14,034 nt of DNA from Lichtheimia corymbifera B2541 (taxonomy: Eukaryota > Mucoromycota > Mucoromycetes > Mucorales > Lichtheimiaceae). Positions 1-8,049 of the stretch are shown here, in pieces. Both the position numbers and the translations under genes were made by a program. The stretch spans positions 1 to 14,034 of the forward strand of contig JNEU01000181.1 in NCBI GenBank assembly GCA_000697475.1. The letters are read 5' to 3'. The notes under the pieces were generated by a model. The model did no database searches and was not told where the DNA came from. It saw nothing but the letters and a program-made list of their open reading frames with translations. The first letter of the stretch is position 1. Each line of letters starts with the position of its first letter.

Positions 1-301
1 TATACATACTCTAATCTTTGTCTATTACTCGATCCCCATACTAACCCCGAGATGATGCATAGCTAATAGGTGGATTTTGGTGATCATATCTACATTCACG
101 AAGCGGCCATATCGCTTAACATTATACACGGCTAATAGGAGCGATTTGGTGATCATAGGTGTATATCCCGAAATGACCTGGGTCATTTCGGGAATGTCTG
201 TGTAGGCTGAAATGACCCGGGTCATATTGGGATCCGGTTTTGACCCGGGTCATTTTGGGTTATTTCCAGAAATGACCCACATCCCGAAATGACCCACAAC
301 A
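1..301. mobile_element. Right end of a palindrome-rich foldback-type element (left end outside the window)
   Basis: The word AAATGACCC and its complement recur many times between 167 and 301. They form a near-palindrome at 167-192 (12-bp arms, 2-nt centre), perfect palindromes at 212-225 and 241-252, and two direct copies near 268 and 285. The block ends CCCGAAATGACCCACAACA at 301. This closely resembles the right terminus of the complete foldback element at 2842-3477 (CCCGTAATGCCCTACAACA), so I read 301 as a transposon terminus. The matching left end (TGTTGTGGGTCATTTC) is not in the window. A diverged direct repeat (62-88 and 131-156, beginning GCTAATAGG) lies inside it. No protein is encoded. 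The superfamily is not known. Confidence 0.5.
167..192. repeat. Near-perfect palindrome in the element terminus
   Basis: CCCGAAATGACC at 167-178 is the exact reverse complement of 181-192, around a 2-nt centre. It is the first of a cluster of palindromes built on the same word. Confidence 0.85.
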
Positions 302-553
302 GATCCACCCGTAGGCCATTAAGGCGCTAATTTGCACTTGAAGGATTTGCAAATACCAAAAAGCACTACTTGGTAGAATAAAGGTAGATGACGCCCAAAG
401 ATATCCAGATTGTTGCTTGAAGCTGATTAATGGTACACCTACATATATATTTTAGAAAACATGCACGGTAAACAATTTTTCAAGCATGTGGAACAATACC
501 TCCTAGCGATGATATATATAATCCCGACGACTTGCATGAAGATGATCCATCTA

Positions 554-578
554 CAGTGGTCCCCCGCTTAAATTCAAC
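554..578 (+). repeat. Left TIR of the 505-bp MITE
   Basis: A 25-bp sequence starting CAGTGGTCCCCCGC, identical to the reverse complement of 1034-1058. Confidence 0.9.
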
Positions 579-1033
579 TCCAGTTATTTCAACACCTCAC
601 ATATTTCAACATTTTCAGGACCCCCCTTCTCAAATAGCAGTGATCTTTCAACTTTTTCAATTTCAACGATATTCGTAAGGTTGAATCTTAAGTGAAGTAT
701 ACTAGGGACCAATCATATGCCACATAGATAACTTTGTACTCATCGAAGTCGGATATTTCATGCACTTCTCTAAGGTACGTAGATTACTTATCAATCCCAG
801 CTGCTTCCTGCACCTTCCTTTTGTTTCCATGATTGGATATATACCTACATTATTCATCATCGTACTCCCTATATATACATGACAACATCCGCTATGTGTC
901 AAAGCTTATATTGTTGTCACTTACATTGGGTACTACTGAATCCATTATAGGAAAACCTACCCGGACCTTTATTTACCCGTTTCACTTTATTCAACACCTC
1001 ACATCTTTCAACGTTTTTGGAACCCCCCTAGTT

Positions 1034-1058
1034 GTTGAATTTAAGCGGGGGACCACTG
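1034..1058 (-). repeat. Right TIR of the 505-bp MITE
   Basis: A 25-bp sequence ending GCGGGGGACCACTG, the exact inverse of 554-578, followed by TA at 1059-1060. Confidence 0.9.
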
Positions 1059-1060
1059 TA

Positions 1061-1514
1061 GGTAAGGTACATGTCAGCACAAAGTTTTCGAAAGGCATTG
1101 GAATGATACACACGTGAATCTCTCAATCGGGGTTCGGTGGTCTGCGAGGAATGGCGCCACCGGAAGAAATAGCAATAAGAAAAAGGCACAATGCCAAAGA
1201 ATGCCAAAGTACCAGTACTGCCTACTAGTCCCCTCCCGAAGGAAGCATGGCGCCAAAACACCGAATTTAACAGTGACCCATATGAGCCCTTCATTAGTCG
1301 ACTTTGGCACCACCTGAGCCGTGGATCCGCACGCTGCAACTGTGGTGAGAGAATGCATTTGAATTGGGCTAAGCCCATAGCATCATGAGCACATGTGAAA
1401 GGCGCAGCATGGTCTCCCCAAGGCAGCACACAGTACAATGACATTCTTGACGTGCCAGCGATATAACCGAGGGAAAAGCCTTCTTGTCCTGTTATTGCAT
1501 ATCATCCATCGTTA
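1061..1514. other. No convincing gene
   Basis: Short open frames run on both strands here (for example plus 1191-1388 and minus 1028-1444). The minus one runs into the MITE, neither has a recognisable domain, and neither has neighbouring splice or promoter signals that would support it. I see nothing else. Confidence 0.5.
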
Positions 1515-1835
1515 GTGCACATGCATGTGACACACCCCATAGCAAGAGTGTTACCATATAGTGTACTTCTGGTGGTTGTCAATAACCCTGTGGCCATCCG
1601 ATCCGGTACATGCCGCTGCTTCATTGAGAAACTGGTTAGGTTCGCAGCCTCAGTTGCAGATGCAGAGCTATACATACCGGCTTGTAATCGAATAGTTCCT
1701 TCCCCATGAATACCATTCGTCAATATAGGTATCATACATCGCCAGAATACATCAATCCTTCAAGCTCCCTTCTGCGTGGATAATGCTTTGACACCACAAT
1801 TCAAGCTCTTACACCGCTACCTGACGACTGTGTAA
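1515..1835 (+). pseudogene. Possible degraded Ty1/copia-type RNase H fragment
   Basis: One frame, read through a TGA at 1707-1709, gives LLVVVNNPVAIRSGT, then RFAASVADAELYIPACN, and about 30 residues later FCVDNALTP, before a TAA at 1833. In copia-type retrotransposons the RNase H follows a similar order: a GY-hydrophobic-NG-x-PV-W-S-K segment, then a VA-S-(S/T)-x-AE(L/Y)-A motif, then about 30 residues on a conserved (C/V)DN. The order, spacing and shared frame fit. The critical GY and WSSK residues are not preserved and the first catalytic Asp is not visible. If real, this is an old fragment with no ends left. A chance resemblance is quite possible. Confidence 0.3.
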
Positions 1836-2151
1836 GTGTCTTGTTTGATGATAATCCCAACCAAAATACCTACCATTTTATTGCCACTCAACGTGTCCTT
1901 TTTTGCGGTATAGCATCGTCATCATGGCGAGCGGTTGTCATGGTGAGGGAGAGATAGCAAGCGCTGGGATAAGCATTGTAGAATCCAAATGGCTGCAGGA
2001 TACATCAGCAATGGGTGAAAAGTGACATGCTTGAAAGTGTTGCAGACAGATATATGATGAATAAAGTGGGGATTCCCAATTACTAATCAAGATGGCAGTC
2101 AACAAGGGAAAAGCAAAGTGGTGATCAAAAGTTACCCTTAATGTCCAACTC
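1836..2151. other. No convincing gene
   Basis: A minus-strand open frame (1938-2207) crosses this stretch but has no recognisable domain. I see no repeat or RNA structure. Confidence 0.4.
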
Positions 2152-2831
2152 CTGGAACCAACATATGCCAGTTCACATGTTCTTGAAAAAGGAATGGTCG
2201 CCAACATACCCCAGTGTCGGTGTCTTGATCCAAGTTATCCATAAAGCATAAACCGTGGAACCGTAGAAAGAGCCATAAAAGTATGGATGTGGAATAACTG
2301 CGTCCAATGCCAGATCATCATTCATAGGCATGGCAATAAGCGTTTCCACGTAACGAGGTCGAAAGCAAGTTGGCTGGCAGAGTGAATGCATCTCCCCTGG
2401 CGTTTTGTTGTATGCTTGTATCAACCTTCGCTTGTTGCAGCGTGGAGTTCTTCCTATATCCCTACAATACTAACAATGAGCGCCTGATTGCAAATATATA
2501 TATGCCATGACGATATTACCTTGTTCATGGTAGAGAGTGGTTGGAAATGAACATTCGAGAACTGAACATGACGAGCGGGTTGTGGAATGAGCTTCTCATT
2601 GTGCAAGGCAAAACTAATGTTGACACATGGAGTTATCCCAATGGCGAAATGGATCGAGGGTGACAAGCAGAAAATCGTCGATCGTTGGCATCGGGTGGTT
2701 GAATTGTAGAGCTTCTTGAGATATGTGGAAGTGAATGCTGCTGGGAGTGTAAGGCAGTTGGAAATAAAGAGGGAACCAAGCGGACCCAGCCTAATTAAAT
2801 ACCAAGCGGACATTTTGGGAACACCTGCCAC
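2152..2831 (-). other. Possible small spliced gene, unidentified, or remnant
   Basis: The minus strand has an ATG-started open frame from 2831. At 2519 it meets a GTAATA donor-like site; acceptor-like AGs follow at 2470 and 2462. Using the 2470 acceptor (50-nt intron) keeps the frame and joins it to a second open stretch containing DLALDAVIPHPYFYG. A GTATGT donor at 2219 and a TTCCAG acceptor at 2152 follow, after which a stop comes almost at once. The product would be roughly 190 residues. I do not recognise any family. The start lies only 11 bp from the end of the foldback element, so the upstream part could have been displaced by that insertion. The evidence is only open frames and splice-like words, and it could be noise. 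Confidence 0.15.
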
Positions 2832-2841
2832 CAGGTATCAT

Positions 2842-3083
2842 TGTTGTAGGGCATTACGGGACCAGTGCATTACGCGTAATGCCCTAGTGCATTTTGAGAA
2901 TTCCGTAATGCACTAGGGCATTTCGGTCCTCAGTGCAGATACTGCATTTTTCCAATAAACTGGCAAGCTATGAATATGAAGAAGTCGTTGGCATTTTAGT
3001 GAGATGGCTGTTAAGTGCTTTTGATATAGCGTGGTGAATGATTTCAACTTGGCATCGGCTCTTTTTTTTTTTGCAATGGCAGC
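2842..3083 (+). repeat. Left inverted arm of the foldback element
   Basis: It pairs with 3239-3477. It begins TGTTGTAGGGCATTACGGGA and ends GCAATGGCAGC. Confidence 0.88.
2867..2922. repeat. Nested palindromes inside the left arm
   Basis: GCATTACGCGTAATGC (2867-2882) is a perfect 16-nt palindrome. It overlaps a perfect 16-bp stem: AATGCCCTAGTGCATT (2878-2893) is the reverse complement of 2907-2922, with a 13-nt loop. The right arm carries the mirror set around 3397-3453. Each terminus can therefore form its own hairpin as well as pair with the other arm. Confidence 0.85.
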
Positions 3084-3238
3084 TACTTTTCTTTCATTAT
3101 CCCCCCCCCACTTTCTTGCTTGATGAACAAATTGCGACGTTGCTGGTCTTCAGCCATACTACGATGCGTATTGTACACACGACAGTTGGTTTTTTTAATA
3201 AAAGGGAAGCACCAGGAAAAATAATATAGGTTATGGTT

Positions 3239-3477
3239 GCTGCCATTGCAAAAGAAAAGAGCTGATGCCAGGTAGAAATCCCTCACCACGCCATGTCAAA
3301 AACACTGGTCGCTATCTCAATATGTTACCAACGCCTCTTCATATTCATAGCCTACAAGTTTATTGAAAAAATGCAGTATCTGCACTGAGGACCGAAATGC
3401 CCTAGTGCATTATGGAATTCTCAAAATGCACTAGGGCATTACGCGTAATGCACTGATTCCCGTAATGCCCTACAACA
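3239..3477 (-). repeat. Right inverted arm of the foldback element
   Basis: It is the inverted copy of 2842-3083 and ends CCCGTAATGCCCTACAACA at 3477. Confidence 0.88.
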
Positions 3478-3506
3478 GGAGTAACTCTACGCGTCCCGCT
3501 CCAGCA

Positions 3507-4348
3507 TAAATTTATTGGCCAAGCGCCGTTCCAACAACACCTCCCTTCTATTGTTGACCACCCTCTCTAAAGCTTTACTTTTACTCCTTGTCGACACTGA
3601 TTGTACACCATCTGTCAGGAGCAATGGCTTGAATCAGCATTCGTCTCTTGCTTTCGCGTCATCTCCACAACAACAGCTCTTGTGACTCATCGCTTTGCTT
3701 GACCTCGTTTCAGCTTTCTCTTTTACACCACGCCAAACAACCTGCACGTTGCTTAATACTGCCTCAACTGAAAAACGATTGCTCACAATCAGCATTCCTC
3801 AAGCTTGTCCAAGATCTTGACGTTGAGGCTGGTCATCTTGGAATCGCAAAGTTACCCGCCCCACGGCATGTACTTTCTTTCAACGAAGACTTTTTTCAAC
3901 TTGCGTTCCCGTGGTTACCAACACTGGTATGTCAAATAGGATGGTGAACATGGTTGACAGGGTTTTAACAGGGCTTATTTCTTCCAGGCTGCTGATCATT
4001 ATCATCACACCACGTATGCTGGTGCTCTTGCTTGGGTCGTTTCAACGGCAAGGGTGGAAAACTAAAGGATGACCTTGCACGGATTGCTCTACCATGATCG
4101 CGTTTCCATCTCATCTAGCCACTCTATCCGCTCAGGGTGTTCTCTTATGGTGCTGTGGTTTTACAACTACTCTTACAGTATATGGTGGTCAAGGATGGGT
4201 AACAGTTGCTGATGCTTTTGGGCCAGGGGATGATGATGGTGATGGCAGGCTTTTCGGATATGCGCGTTCAAGGGGGATCAGGTTTGGTTTGGATGTGTCT
4301 GGATATATATACACGTTGGATGATGAAAATATGGACCTGGAGCCGTGA
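3507..4348 (+). other. Possible unidentified spliced gene or remnant
   Basis: Several signals cluster here without resolving into a gene. An ATTGG (CCAAT-box) word at about 3516 is followed by a C/T-rich tract, a common fungal promoter arrangement. An open frame without an obvious ATG runs from about 3648 to a GTATGT donor at 3927. A TTCCAG acceptor at 3987, preceded by TTTTAAC as a possible branch site, would define a 61-nt intron. The frame then closes about 75 nt later. A second open frame with ATG at 4094 ends at 4348 and contains the acidic run GPGDDDGDG. I could not join the two with credible splice sites, and neither matches a family I know. It may be a decayed gene or chance. Confidence 0.2.
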
Positions 4349-5135
4349 TATGGGTACGTGCTTCGCATTTTCGTTTCCATAGCTGTATTAGTATAGTCTT
4401 TGAATCTCTGAAAATAAAAATGGCTCCGTGCAATAGAGAACAGTAGTCAGGATATTATGGCAATGGTTGTTAGATACGTGTCCAATGCAGTGTAAATCCT
4501 GTGCCTATTACAAGATGAAAACATGCACACCGCTGTATGGGTAGACCTCTGCTAGATAACGCGTATCATTGTTTTGCTTAGATCCTTCTCTGAGAGGATC
4601 AATCATAAATATGCTCACAACCCATCGATGGTTAATCGTCCTAGTGCTCGAACACGCTTAGATCATTACGTTGGCAGTATCATGAACCCTATAAAAGATA
4701 ACCAGGGATCCACATTGTATCATGCATGCAAAACCAGGAACCAAGATCATGATCGTGATCGTGATCACCATGGCATTCACTGAAGAATGAGAGGTTACCA
4801 TGCCGTGCGAAATAGCTTAATATATTTATGAGCTTTTGAAGAAGGTCAAGAGCCATTCCTTGCATCATTTATTATTGTTCCTCTGAAATGCCAACATGCA
4901 GCTTTCAATCGGGTGATAATAGGCAGCTATTGTTACACATATGCCTTTCCTCAATATAACCATTAGCCATCATTAGCTTTCATGATGTTTGCCCATTGAA
5001 TAATAGTTGACAATGTTTATGTGGAAGGGGATCCAGCATGGGTGGTGGTCAATGCCATCGCGGAGTGAAATATACATTTTAGGCAGGTCACCAACCTGAT
5101 CCAGCACCTCTTCCCTTTATCAATACTACTCCACA
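4349..5135. other. Intergenic, no convincing gene
   Basis: Nothing is coding by inspection. One short repeat is visible: four tandem GATCRY hexamers at 4745-4768, partly self-complementary. The last ~40 bases before 5136 are C/T-rich and lead into the F-box gene start codon. Confidence 0.55.
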
Positions 5136-5393
5136 ATGAACCCACTCAACAATGACAACGTTCCTCCTTTTCCAGCAATCCATCCTTCTCTTCAACAAAG
5201 AGACACCACCATTTCAACAACAACGGAAGCAATCACTCAGCTTGGATCTCAATTGATGGACAATCTCAATCGGCGTTCAACGGCATTAGCTAATGGGGCC
5301 CACTTTGATCTTGCTTTGCGCGATGCAGCCGTTATGAGAGCTATTTGCCCAACCTCCTCCCTTGGCTACCTGAAAGCAGGCGATATCTATCAG

Positions 5394-5396
5394 TAA
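5394..5396 (+). other. Premature TAA stop in the F-box gene
   Basis: The frame reads GDIYQ, stop, QGRQQKAVAMYDEGL and stays open on both sides with TPR-like residues. CAA (Gln) to TAA is the simplest origin, a C-to-T change. Confidence 0.8.
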
Positions 5397-5615
5397 CAAG
5401 GACGACAGCAAAAAGCAGTAGCCATGTATGATGAAGGCCTTAGGAATACACCAGCATCAGACCATGGTTACACGAACCTACAAGTACAGCATGCTAGTGC
5501 ATTGAGTGCAGCAAACAAACAGGTGGATTTTATCAGCCAACTCCCTTTGGATCTTGTTGAATCAGAGCTATTGCCCTTGGTATGGGACAATTACAAGTTG
5601 GATTCAGATACACCA

Positions 5616-5623
5616 TGCCCTAC
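5616..5623 (+). repeat. Left target-site duplication of the MITE
   Basis: TGCCCTAC directly precedes the left TIR. The right copy at 6455-6463 is TGCCCCTAC, one C longer. The 9-nt copy restores the F-box frame (C-P-Y-L-Y), so the left copy has probably lost a C in the homopolymer. Confidence 0.7.
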
Positions 5624-5688
5624 CAACCCCGTTAAATCCCCCCACATTTCAACTTAGAAAAATTAGACTTTGCTTTTTGCATCATGTC
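5624..5688 (+). repeat. Left TIR of the 831-bp MITE
   Basis: A 65-bp inverted match to 6390-6454 with 8 mismatches. The 28-bp core at 5628-5655 is identical on both sides. Confidence 0.85.
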
Positions 5689-6389
5689 TCCTGCATCATC
5701 CTTTATTCAAACCACGATTGCGTGTGAGGCTTAATATATGATATCAAAGGTGATCTGATCATTCTCGCTGCTTACGGAACACGCACACAAATACTAAGAG
5801 TAGGTTGACAACATGGTACGTTAATGTTGGGGATGTGCATCATTAGGCGAACTAATGATTGATTTCCTTGATAGATCGATGTATGCATGGACAACAATAC
5901 ACCTTGGCTCCTCAGAATTGATCCTGATATATGCGCCCCATCACTTTATCAGCTCATGCATCAATCTATCAATGCATCATCCCCAACAGATAGAAATACC
6001 CACGCCCACCGTACACAATAAAAGCATGTTGTCGCCGCCCATCATCCCCCCACACGCTCTTTCCTCTTTCACACATACTTCTTTGGTTGCTTACAAGGTC
6101 AATCACCATGGTTGTGTTCGCACCCATCTCTCGCAACCTTGTGAATAAGGGCTGATCTTTGTGTATTTTATAGTGCTCCATTGTACATACAGCAGTATTG
6201 CTATTGTCATTGTTGTCATTGTCGTCGTCATTGTGATATTATATCCTTATAAAAGGTAAAGCCTGACTATGTTACTTGATAAATCACTACTCATACACGC
6301 CGCATTGTTACTTTCGAAGGAGCTATCCCCCGGTAGTGCATATGCAAAGAGTTGGTTTCGCTACATTATCTACGTCGGGTGTCGAAATT

Positions 6390-6454
6390 GACATGGTGCG
6401 AATAGCGAAGTTCAATTTTTCCAAGTTGAAATGTGGGGGGATTTAACGGGATTG
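6390..6454 (-). repeat. Right TIR of the 831-bp MITE
   Basis: It is the inverted copy of 5624-5688 and ends GGATTTAACGGGATTG at the 9-nt target duplication. Confidence 0.85.
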
Positions 6455-6463
6455 TGCCCCTAC
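6455..6463 (+). repeat. Right target-site duplication of the MITE
   Basis: TGCCCCTAC, read as Cys-Pro-Tyr, resumes the F-box frame (CPYLYVSHTWRR). Confidence 0.7.
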
Positions 6464-6692
6464 CTTTATGTTTCACACACATGGCGACGGCTAATCTTAC
6501 AATGCAACAACTTGAACTTTGAGCACGAGGAACTGGGCAAGAGCAACACAGTGTACTTGCGTGAGCTGGAGCAATTCTCAGAGCATGTGAAAACATTATC
6601 AATGGAAGCAGGAACTACGGATGTATACAAGGACTCTCTTGCCATCTTGGATTGTTGCCAATTTCCGAATCTTACCAAGTTGTCTATTATGC

Positions 6693-6747
6693 GTACGTAT
6701 TGGATGAAAGGACACATACAATATGGTAACTGATCGACGTGATGTAG
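6693..6747 (+). other. 55-nt spliceosomal intron in the F-box pseudogene
   Basis: It has a GTACGT donor at 6693, a TAACTGA branch-like sequence at 6727-6733 and a TAG acceptor at 6745-6747. Removal joins LTKLSIM to IGYEEYELTSALDS through a split His codon and shifts the frame by exactly the amount needed. Length and sites are typical of short fungal introns. Confidence 0.8.
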
Positions 6748-7145
6748 ACATCGGATATGAGGAATACGAGCTTACATCGGCCCTTGATTCTGTCGGCAAT
6801 ACTTTGACCAATCTAACTCTTTCCACCCAGGAGCGTAACACACCAGGCATTCATTTGGCGGTTGTACTGGGCCACTGTCCCAACCTTGTTTCACTGGATC
6901 TTCAAGTGTGGGGCATACTCGATCTCACTGAGGAGTATCCAAAGCTGACGCACCTCGCCATGAACGTTATGGGTGACGATCTCTCTCAAGATACAATGAC
7001 CAATATTTGCTCTTATCTGCCATCGCTCGTATTTCTCGAACTATTCCCGCTTCCCGATTTACGATTTCTAACGACAGTGTGCGGATATTGTCCGGAGATG
7101 AAGCTCTTGACATGCGGTGTTTTCAATGCTTTTGATCAGGGCGGA

Positions 7146-7148
7146 TGA
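7146..7148 (+). other. Premature TGA stop in the LRR region
   Basis: The same frame is open on both sides (FNAFDQGG, stop, HQQVQGLQKLCLGVF) and the LRRs continue. CGA to TGA would be a C-to-T change at a CpG. No good splice pair removes the stop. Confidence 0.75.
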
Positions 7149-8043
7149 CATCAACAGGTTCAGGGATTACAAAAGTTGTGTCTCGGAGTCTTTGAGGATG
7201 ATGTCAACGAACAATTACAGGCTGAGCATCTCATTCCCTTTTTAGTTGAAAACCGCCGATCCCTCGATCACATTCGCTTGGAAGGAACAATCATGGATCC
7301 AAACGTTTCACTACACGACGATGGCTTGAAGTTTGATCGTTTGGAGACACTGGATATCACTGCTGACAACGATGAACTTGCAACACTCGCTCTCTCAATC
7401 ATCCAACTATCGCCACACCTTCAACACGTCAAGCTGAGTAATGAAGCGGCAAATCGAGATGATATATGGAATGCAGTTAAAGAATTATCCAACCTGCAGA
7501 CACTTTCAGCAAAGGAAATGACAGTCGATTCGATATCGTTCCGTAGCTTGCTTGAGCACAAAGTACAGCATGGCACTGGTTCTTCTTTAACCGAACTACA
7601 CGTTGACTTGGATGCCCAAATATCGATGTTTTCATGGATTGATGTGATCTCCGGATTGAACAGCTTGAAGAAACTTGGAATATCGACAACACACTCCCAG
7701 GGCTCTTCGCATTACCTATCTGCCATCGCAACAATTACCAAGGGGTGTCCATCACTTTCATGCCTTGAGTTGTATTGTGGTCGGCAACCACTACCAGAAG
7801 GAACCATCGTCCACATGAACGATCACCCTATACTTCAACGTCTACGCATCCATGCATCATCGATCGCTCGCAGAGACATTGTCCATCTCTTGTCGCTCAC
7901 AAACATCAAGCATGTCATCATTATTGCACCAGTCGACGACTACCTTGTCACGTTGCTACGAGATCATATACCGCACGTGGAGCAAAAGCCTTAGGGATGT
8001 CTTTTTTAAGCACGATACCAGGATGTAGCTAGTTATAGCAGTA

Positions 8044-8049
8044 AATAAA
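8044..8049 (+). terminator. AATAAA polyadenylation signal of the F-box gene
   Basis: AATAAA lies 50 nt after the terminal stop codon, the usual position for the signal. Confidence 0.45.

Larger units (their letters stand above)
552..1060. mobile_element. 505-bp MITE with 25-bp perfect TIRs and TA target duplication (Tc1/mariner-pogo-like)
   Basis: The element proper is 554-1058. The first 25 bases (554-578, beginning CAGTGGTCCCCCGCTTAAAT) are the exact reverse complement of 1034-1058. Each end is flanked by TA (552-553 and 1059-1060), so the perfect inverted match runs 28 bp including flanks. A CAG start plus a TA duplication is the signature of the Tc1/mariner/pogo superfamily. No transposase frame is present, so it is non-autonomous and would need a transposase from elsewhere. 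Inside the TIRs lies a pair of DIRECT repeats, about 584-627 and 987-1029 (both contain TTCAACACCTCACAT and end in a C run), which is odd for a simple inverted-repeat MITE. Confidence 0.85.
2842..3477. mobile_element. 636-bp foldback element with ~240-bp inverted arms
   Basis: The left arm (2842-3083) and right arm (3239-3477) are inverted copies of each other, separated by a 155-bp loop. The outer ~115 bp are nearly identical between arms; the inner parts diverge by substitutions and small indels. The terminus is TGTTGTAGGGCATTACGGGA on the left and its exact inverse on the right. Each arm itself contains nested palindromes (see the entry at 2867). No transposase is encoded: the open frames over the loop are short and contain T/A runs. 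Flanking bases (GGTATCAT left, GGAGTAAC right) give no clean target duplication, so the superfamily is undetermined. The end motif resembles that of the element finishing at 301. Confidence 0.85.
5624..6454. mobile_element. 831-bp MITE inserted in the F-box gene
   Basis: The ends are inverted copies: 57 of 65 positions match between 5624-5688 and the reverse complement of 6390-6454, mostly differing by transitions. The terminus is CAAYCCCGTTAAATCCCCCC. The interior has no transposase frame; it contains an imperfect stem (about 5824-5890 with 5950-6000) and a GTCATT-rich low-complexity run at about 6195-6236. A target duplication of 8 or 9 bp with a CA terminus suggests hAT (8 bp) or possibly a Mutator-like element (9 bp). 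It splits the F-box after the codon for Pro in DSDTP. An in-frame TAG at 5655-5657 inside the TIR ends translation from the left half. Confidence 0.85.
5136..7994 (+). pseudogene. TPR-like/F-box/leucine-rich-repeat protein, disrupted by a MITE and two stops
   Basis: F-box proteins recruit substrates to SCF ubiquitin ligases, with the F-box binding Skp1 and the LRRs binding the target. Joining 5136-5615, 6455-6692 and 6748-7994 gives 1965 nt, 655 codons including the stop, in one frame. Residues about 45-120 are TPR-like helices (LALRDAAVMRAICPTS and a KAVAMYDEGL helix). Residues about 130-175 are an F-box (VDFISQLPLDLVESELLPLV, then CPYLYVSHTWR across the insertion). Residues about 190-650 carry some sixteen LxxLxL repeats, for example LVSLDLQVW, LETLDITAD and LSCLELYCG. 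Breaks: TAA at 5394-5396 (codon 87, likely from CAA), an 831-bp MITE inside the F-box, and TGA at 7146-7148 (codon 373, possibly from CGA). The ATG at 5136 suits the family N-terminus. The layout is known to me from Mucorales; no specific target can be named. Confidence 0.88.

Noticed and set aside
160..300. CRISPR-like array because of the repeated AAATGACCC words
   Set aside because: Units alternate in orientation, vary in length and have no regular spacers; this is a palindrome cluster at a transposon end.
1028..1444. 138-codon minus-strand open frame
   Set aside because: It runs into the right end of the MITE, has no recognisable domain, and overlaps other equally poor frames.
3038..3289. 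Small frames on both strands in the loop of the foldback element
   Set aside because: They are built from homopolymer T/C runs and the arm sequence; no transposase motif is visible.
554..6454. Common origin of the two MITE termini, both having C runs followed by TTCAAC
   Set aside because: The shared words are short and out of register, and the target duplications differ (TA versus 8/9 bp).
7095..7165. A second intron that would remove the TGA at 7146
   Set aside because: The only candidate pair (a GTGTTT donor with a CAACAG acceptor) gives about 42 nt with a poor donor and no branch site; a nonsense mutation is simpler.
7176..7994. A separate 272-codon LRR gene starting here
   Set aside because: The first codon is TTG and the same frame continues upstream to the TGA at 7146 and beyond; it is the C-terminal part of the F-box pseudogene.
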